DNA of 64,000 bases from Niabella drilacis (lineage in GTDB: Bacteria > Bacteroidota > Bacteroidia > Chitinophagales > Chitinophagaceae), in the NCBI RefSeq assembly GCF_900101395.1, contig NZ_FMZO01000003.1, forward strand, positions 1 through 64,000, in the 5' to 3' direction. A model generated the notes under the pieces. That model was not told the origin of the DNA and searched no databases. It saw only the letters and a program-made list of their open reading frames with translations. Position 1 is the first letter of the stretch, and every line of letters begins with the position of its first letter. The position numbers and the translations under genes are program-made. Shown here piece after piece: positions 59,692 through 64,000 of the stretch.

Positions 59692-62484
59692 ATGATACTG
59701 ACAACGCCCCGTATGTTAAAAATATGCGCTGCCTTTTTGCTGTTACTTCCCCTGTGGGGCCATGCTGTAAAGGCTCCGCTGCTCCCCGTAAACCTGGAGG
59801 TGGAATACCTGGATCAGCCCGTTGGGCTGGATAACCCCAAGCCTCGCTTCAGCTGGACCTTACAGCGTGCAAAAGAGGGCGTGTATGGTCAAAAGCAAAC
59901 GGCTTACCGGGTGCTGGTAGCCAGCTCGTTGAAAAAACTTAATGCCGATATCGGGGATATCTGGGATTCTGAGTGGAAGGAGTCTGCACAGATGGGGCAG
60001 ATCGTTTTCCAGGGGAAGCCATTACATTCAGATCGCCGGTATTATTGGAAAGTAGCCGTTAAAGATGAAAAAAACGACGTCTCCGGCTGGAGCCGTAGTG
60101 CGTACTGGCATACCGGTATTTTAATGCCCGGGGAGTGGAAGGCTACGTGGATCGGTTCTCCGGTGGTCTTTGACCCGGCGCAACAGGATTGTAATATCCC
60201 TGATCCCTGGTTACGGAAATCGTTCTCCCTGGCAGCGGTTCCGGGGCAGGCCGTGATGCATGTGGCGTCTGTGGGATTTCACGAGTTATACGTAAATGGA
60301 AAACGGGTTGGGGATGATGTGATGGCCACAGCGGTGACAGATCATACAAAACGGGCCCGCTATGTTTCATATGATATAACATCCTACCTGAACAAAGGCC
60401 GGAACGTAGTGGCTATCTGGCTGGGCACCTCCTGGTCGATACACGGGCCCTATGTAACAAAAGGCCGGCCCAATACTCCTATTGCAGCGGCGCAGGTGGA
60501 CTTCTATAAGCAAAAAGATCCGGCCCCGGCCGTACAGCCCTTTGCTTCAGTCCGCACCAATGCTACCTGGAAGATGAAAAGCAGTCCCAGCCGGTTGCTG
60601 GGCACCTGGAACTCTAACAGGATGGGCGGGGAGCTATGGGATGCAAATCTGGATGAGCCGCAATGGAACACGGTTGCATACCGGGATGATGACTGGCAGA
60701 AGGTTACATGCTATGAGCCCGGGCTGCAGGTATCTGCCCAGCAGGTTGAGCAAAACCGGCTTTTTGAAGAGATCCGGCCGGTGTCGGTAGTAAAGATCAG
60801 TGATCGTGTATATAGGGTAGACATGGGGATGAATTTCGCAGGCTGGATCGCGGTGAATCTTGAAGGAGTGCCCGGACATCGGGCTGATCTTTTGTTTTCG
60901 GAACGGGAGAAAATGGACATGACCTTTGGTCTGCACAGCGCCTATATCTTCGATAAAACGGGGAAGGGGACCTTTAAAAACAGGTTCAACTATGGTTCCG
61001 GCCGGTGGATCACGATAAAGGGTGTAACAAAAGAGCCTCAACTCAGCGATATCAGGGGGTGGCAGGTGCGTACGGCGTATAAGGATGCCGCAACATTTAG
61101 CTGCTCGGACAGCCTGCAGAACTGGATCTATAATACCGTGCGCTGGACCTACCAGAATCTATCACTGGGTGGTTTTATTGTGGATTGTCCTCAGCGGGAG
61201 CGTTTGGGCTATGGCGGTGATGCGCATGCTACCTGCGAAACAGGGATGCTGAACTATCATGTAGGCGCATTGTACACCAAATGGATGGAGGATTGGCGGG
61301 ATGTGAGCGGCACCGAATCCATTGTAGGTAATATGTATGATACGGCATTTGCCAGGAAGGCCGTAATGAGCGGGCGCCACCTTCATAAAGGTATCCTGCC
61401 GCATACCGCCCCTACTTATATGGGGGGAGGCGGACCGGCTTGGGGTGGTATTGTGGTAACACTGCCCTGGTATTTTTACCGGCAGTATGGTGATGAAACC
61501 ATACTGCGGAAAAACTTTTCACTGATCCGGAACTGGCTTGCCTTCCTGGAAACGAACACAAAGGATGGTGTGCTGCAGCGGTTTGGCGGAAACTGGGATT
61601 TTTTGGGCGACTGGCTCTGGCCCAATGCCACGGCGGAGGGCATGAACAACAATTCGCCCCAGAACTTATGTTTTAATAACTTTTACCGGATCTATAACCT
61701 TCGGGTAGCGGCAAAGATCGCCGGCCAGATCGGTGAAAAAGAATGGGCCGGCAAATGGAAGGAGCAGGCGGCTGCTTTCAGCGATGTGATCCATAAGAAG
61801 TTTTTCAATGAAGCGGACACTTCCTATGCGGATGGTTCTATGGGCAACCTTGTGGGGGCACTGCTGGCAGAAGCGGTGCCTGAGGCCTATAAGGGAAAGG
61901 TGTGGAAACGGCTGGAAAATGAGATCCTGGTACGCCGGAAGGGGCATATTCACGTGGGGATAACAGGAGGCGCATTGCTGTTTAAATTATTGAGGGAGCA
62001 GAACCGGCAGGACCTGCTGTTTGAGATGGCTTCCAAAACCGATTACCCCGGTTGGGGATATATGAAGGAAAACGGGGCCACAACGATCTGGGAAATGTGG
62101 GAAAAGGACCTGCCGGGGCATTCGCTGCTGCATAGTTCTTTTTTATACCCCGGGGCCTGGTATATAGACGGGCTGGCGGGCATCAAGGTGGATCAGCCGG
62201 GTTATACAAGGTTTGTGATCCAACCTCCGCAGATTGCAGCTTCAAAACTAAGCTGGGTAAAAGCAGGTTTTGAATCACCCGCAGGGTATATCAAAAGTAA
62301 CTGGAGCCGGAAAGATGGGATCCTTCACCTGGAGCTGGAGATTCCGCCAAACAGCCTGGCGCTGTTAAAGATCGCGGATGCGGATGGATTGCATATTAAA
62401 GAAAAAGAAGGGGTGATCCGGATCGCAGAAAAGATGAATGGGAGCACGGTTTATGAGCTGCAGTCAGGCGTGTACCGCTTTTAG
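59692..62484 (+). CDS. Glycoside hydrolase family 78 alpha-L-rhamnosidase
   Basis: A 930-residue exported enzyme that removes terminal alpha-L-rhamnose. After a signal peptide (MLKICAAFLLLLPLWGHA) come N-terminal beta-sandwich domains, including a rhamnosidase N-domain (VGLDNPKPRFSWTL). The (alpha/alpha)6 barrel carries D498, E503 and D510 in DCPQRERLGYGGD, and E801 in TTIWEMWE. The 5- and 7-residue spacings match the acidic cluster known in Bacillus RhaB. A C-terminal beta domain ends the protein. I start at 59692 (MILTTPRM); a TTG 14 codons upstream is less likely. It is the last gene of the ECF/FecR-controlled locus and gives the best clue to its substrate. Confidence 0.93.
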   Translation: MILTTPRMLKICAAFLLLLPLWGHAVKAPLLPVNLEVEYLDQPVGLDNPKPRFSWTLQRAKEGVYGQKQTAYRVLVASSLKKLNADIGDIWDSEWKESAQMGQIVFQGKPLHSDRRYYWKVAVKDEKNDVSGWSRSAYWHTGILMPGEWKATWIGSPVVFDPAQQDCNIPDPWLRKSFSLAAVPGQAVMHVASVGFHELYVNGKRVGDDVMATAVTDHTKRARYVSYDITSYLNKGRNVVAIWLGTSWSIHGPYVTKGRPNTPIAAAQVDFYKQKDPAPAVQPFASVRTNATWKMKSSPSRLLGTWNSNRMGGELWDANLDEPQWNTVAYRDDDWQKVTCYEPGLQVSAQQVEQNRLFEEIRPVSVVKISDRVYRVDMGMNFAGWIAVNLEGVPGHRADLLFSEREKMDMTFGLHSAYIFDKTGKGTFKNRFNYGSGRWITIKGVTKEPQLSDIRGWQVRTAYKDAATFSCSDSLQNWIYNTVRWTYQNLSLGGFIVDCPQRERLGYGGDAHATCETGMLNYHVGALYTKWMEDWRDVSGTESIVGNMYDTAFARKAVMSGRHLHKGILPHTAPTYMGGGGPAWGGIVVTLPWYFYRQYGDETILRKNFSLIRNWLAFLETNTKDGVLQRFGGNWDFLGDWLWPNATAEGMNNNSPQNLCFNNFYRIYNLRVAAKIAGQIGEKEWAGKWKEQAAAFSDVIHKKFFNEADTSYADGSMGNLVGALLAEAVPEAYKGKVWKRLENEILVRRKGHIHVGITGGALLFKLLREQNRQDLLFEMASKTDYPGWGYMKENGATTIWEMWEKDLPGHSLLHSSFLYPGAWYIDGLAGIKVDQPGYTRFVIQPPQIAASKLSWVKAGFESPAGYIKSNWSRKDGILHLELEIPPNSLALLKIADADGLHIKEKEGVIRIAEKMNGSTVYELQSGVYRF

Positions 62485-62702
62485 AACGGGACCAGGGGAA
62501 ACGATCTTTGCTTACAAAGTTTGGGCGTGTTGTTTATATTGAATCTGCTTTGACTTTAGGAAGTAAATAAAGACGCCTTAATGGTTCATGGTCCTGAGCG
62601 GATCAGATGCCATGCCGGTTTTAGCGGGTTGCTTTTTCGCTCACCGGAGCAGGATATTGCGTCGGCAAAAAGTTTGAATAACCTCACCAATAAAAGAAGC
62701 AT

Positions 62703-63500
62703 ATGGCTTACTGCAGGCATTTTTTCTTTGTGCTTATTTTCGCCGTGCTGGCAAAGTCTTCGTTTTCCCAGCTTGCCGTGGAAATGGAAAAGGCTTTTAA
62801 GGGAAACCGTTATGATGCCATAGCGGGCATCGTTGATAAATACAGGACGCAAAACCGTTTTTCATGCAAGCCCGGCGACCCGGTTTGTGAAAATACCGCG
62901 GAGTTACTAGAAAAAATAATGTACCAGTATTGTATTGACAGGAATACAACACGTAAGAACCGTCAAATATTCGGATACCTGGATCTTCAACATGATTCTG
63001 TGGCAGATCAATACAGGTTTATCCCTCCGGTTATGGAAGTTGTTGTGACGGACGCCGCAGACATAGAAAATGAAAAAAGCGCTATCAAAGGAGATCGCTT
63101 TATTTATGATTTCACCAATTATCCGTTACGAAAAGATAAAGTACAGTTTGATGATTTTATTTTTGATTCAACGTTAAGTAAGCCTTTAAATGACTTTCTT
63201 GCAAAGAAAGATCCGCATGCCGGTTTTGTTATTGACGGCAAGGCAAGGGCTCAATTCTTAAATCGTTTATTCCCGGACCTGTCTGCACCAGGTGTGGTAA
63301 AGATAATAGCAGAAAATCGTCGTGAATCGATCTGGCATTTGGGTTATGCCGTTATATTCAAAGGCTTTTACTTTAATAAGAGCATGGACCTGGCAATGGT
63401 CCGCATTTCTTACGGCTATGCAATAGCATCCGATATTTACTTTAGAAAAGTAAAGGGAAAATGGGGATTTTTGCGTGTTGGTACTACGATAATTACCTGA
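62703..63500 (+). CDS. Secreted hypothetical protein
   Basis: A 265-residue protein with signal peptide (MAYCRHFFFVLIFAVLAKSS, cleavage near SFSQ). The mature part is mixed alpha/beta with FSCKPGDPVCEN, a possible disulfide, and a C-terminal beta-rich end (MVRISYGYAIASDIYFRKV). It has no recognisable family. It does not look part of the rhamnoside locus by gap (218 bases). Confidence 0.65.
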   Translation: MAYCRHFFFVLIFAVLAKSSFSQLAVEMEKAFKGNRYDAIAGIVDKYRTQNRFSCKPGDPVCENTAELLEKIMYQYCIDRNTTRKNRQIFGYLDLQHDSVADQYRFIPPVMEVVVTDAADIENEKSAIKGDRFIYDFTNYPLRKDKVQFDDFIFDSTLSKPLNDFLAKKDPHAGFVIDGKARAQFLNRLFPDLSAPGVVKIIAENRRESIWHLGYAVIFKGFYFNKSMDLAMVRISYGYAIASDIYFRKVKGKWGFLRVGTTIIT

Positions 63501-63603
63501 AGGTATTGAAATGCAGCTCCAGGCTCTTTAATGCCTGAGCGACAGGTGCCGGCAGGAACCGGCATGTGGTTCCTTTTGCGTCCGGGATTGGATATTCAAT
63601 ATT

Positions 63604-64000
63604 TTATATTTCTTTCTGATATCCTACTACATCCAGCACTTTTCCAAACTTTTCACCCACATTTTTGAAGTGGGCGCATTTGAAATACCCGTTTTTCTCA
63701 AAAAAATGAATACTCCGGTCGTTGTCGCCGGAAATAATGGCCAGCAGGTTTTTAAAGCCGGATACCCGCGCATAGGCCTCCAGCTGCTCCAGGGCCGCCT
63801 GCCCGATCCCCTTTGCATAGCAATCGTGCCGCAGGTAAATGGTTAGTTCCGCCGTTTTATCATAGGCCTGCCGCTTTTTGTAGTTGGTCAGGTAGCAGTA
63901 GCCCACCGGTTCCTGCTGATGCAGGATCAGCCAGGATCCGAACCTCGGATGACCGATATAGATAAATTCATGGAGCTCAGCGATGGTTACCGGCCCGGTA
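63604..64000 (-). CDS. GNAT N-acetyltransferase (partial, N-terminus outside window)
   Basis: The C-terminal 131 residues of an acyl-CoA-dependent acetyltransferase. The acetyl-CoA-binding P-loop-like motif is CYAKGIGQAALEQLEAYAR, followed by LAIISGDNDRSIHFFEKNGY. The frame is open to the window edge (TGPVTIAELHEFIYIGHPRF), so the start lies beyond base 64000. It resembles phosphinothricin/PAT-type GNAT proteins, but the substrate is unknown. Confidence 0.88.
   Translation of the reverse strand, partial: TGPVTIAELHEFIYIGHPRFGSWLILHQQEPVGYCYLTNYKKRQAYDKTAELTIYLRHDCYAKGIGQAALEQLEAYARVSGFKNLLAIISGDNDRSIHFFEKNGYFKCAHFKNVGEKFGKVLDVVGYQKEI

Overview
The window looks like the chromosome of a Bacteroidota bacterium, most likely family Chitinophagaceae (order Chitinophagales). 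The reasons are two SusC/SusD pairs with a GH97 and a GH78 enzyme, FecI/FecR-type control with a STN-domain SusC, TPR-containing two-component kinases, Crp regulators with short C-termini, weak ribosome binding sites, and several clear Bacteroidota promoters (TTTG, about 20 bases, then TAnnTTTG). The genus cannot be fixed from the sequence alone.

Layout. 1-2600 is a mobile patch: a complete ISKra4-type insertion sequence (3-1295) has cut off a small gene that lies downstream of a tyrosine recombinase. 2762-7054 is housekeeping: mfd and a ferredoxin-NADP-reductase-like flavoprotein. 7071-7314 is a MITE-like palindromic element with an exact 10-base target duplication, followed by tRNA-Arg(CCU). 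7741-11729 is a short co-oriented cluster: a Crp-like regulator, a dinucleotide-binding reductase, two paralogous secreted lectin-fold proteins around a secreted DinB protein, and a HExxH protein that lacks a normal start codon. 12397-14172 encodes a mosaic exported protein carrying a C2HC zinc-finger-like motif. 14595-15066 is the decayed 3' end of an ISL3 element.

15323-25266 is a first glycan-use locus: AraC regulator, SusC, SusD, GH97, and a TPR/LuxR regulator. 25572-30090 is an operon with its own promoter, encoding a 51-residue membrane protein, a double beta-helix protein and an NHL-propeller protein. 30245-34287 holds a HopJ-like protein and secreted or lipoprotein genes. Two histidine kinase/response regulator pairs lie at 34480-37045 (+) and 42398-44730 (-). 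A group of very small genes lies at 41126-42274 (-). 45345-50192 has a Bacteroidota-specific membrane protein, an AraC regulator, an ABM-like protein, a flavin amine oxidase, half of a chromate transporter and a cytochrome c lipoprotein.

50790-62484 is a second glycan locus: ECF sigma factor, FecR anti-sigma factor, STN-type SusC, SusD, a TIM-barrel lipoprotein and a GH78 alpha-L-rhamnosidase. This points to rhamnose-containing glycans sensed through the outer-membrane receptor itself. The window ends in a secreted protein and a partial GNAT acetyltransferase.

The most unusual signal is a C-terminal module shared by three otherwise different secreted proteins (ending at 28551, 30090 and, on the minus strand, 38756). 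A beta-sandwich domain usually found next to type IX secretion signals is interrupted at the same point by 53-56 residues. The insert contains a hydrophobic stretch, an Arg-rich patch, a second hydrophobic stretch and an FSC motif. No type IX tail follows. Two of the three genes share an operon with the 51-residue membrane protein. The promoter of that operon carries an 11-base-phased TGTAAGG direct repeat that recurs only in front of the AraC gene at 15426.
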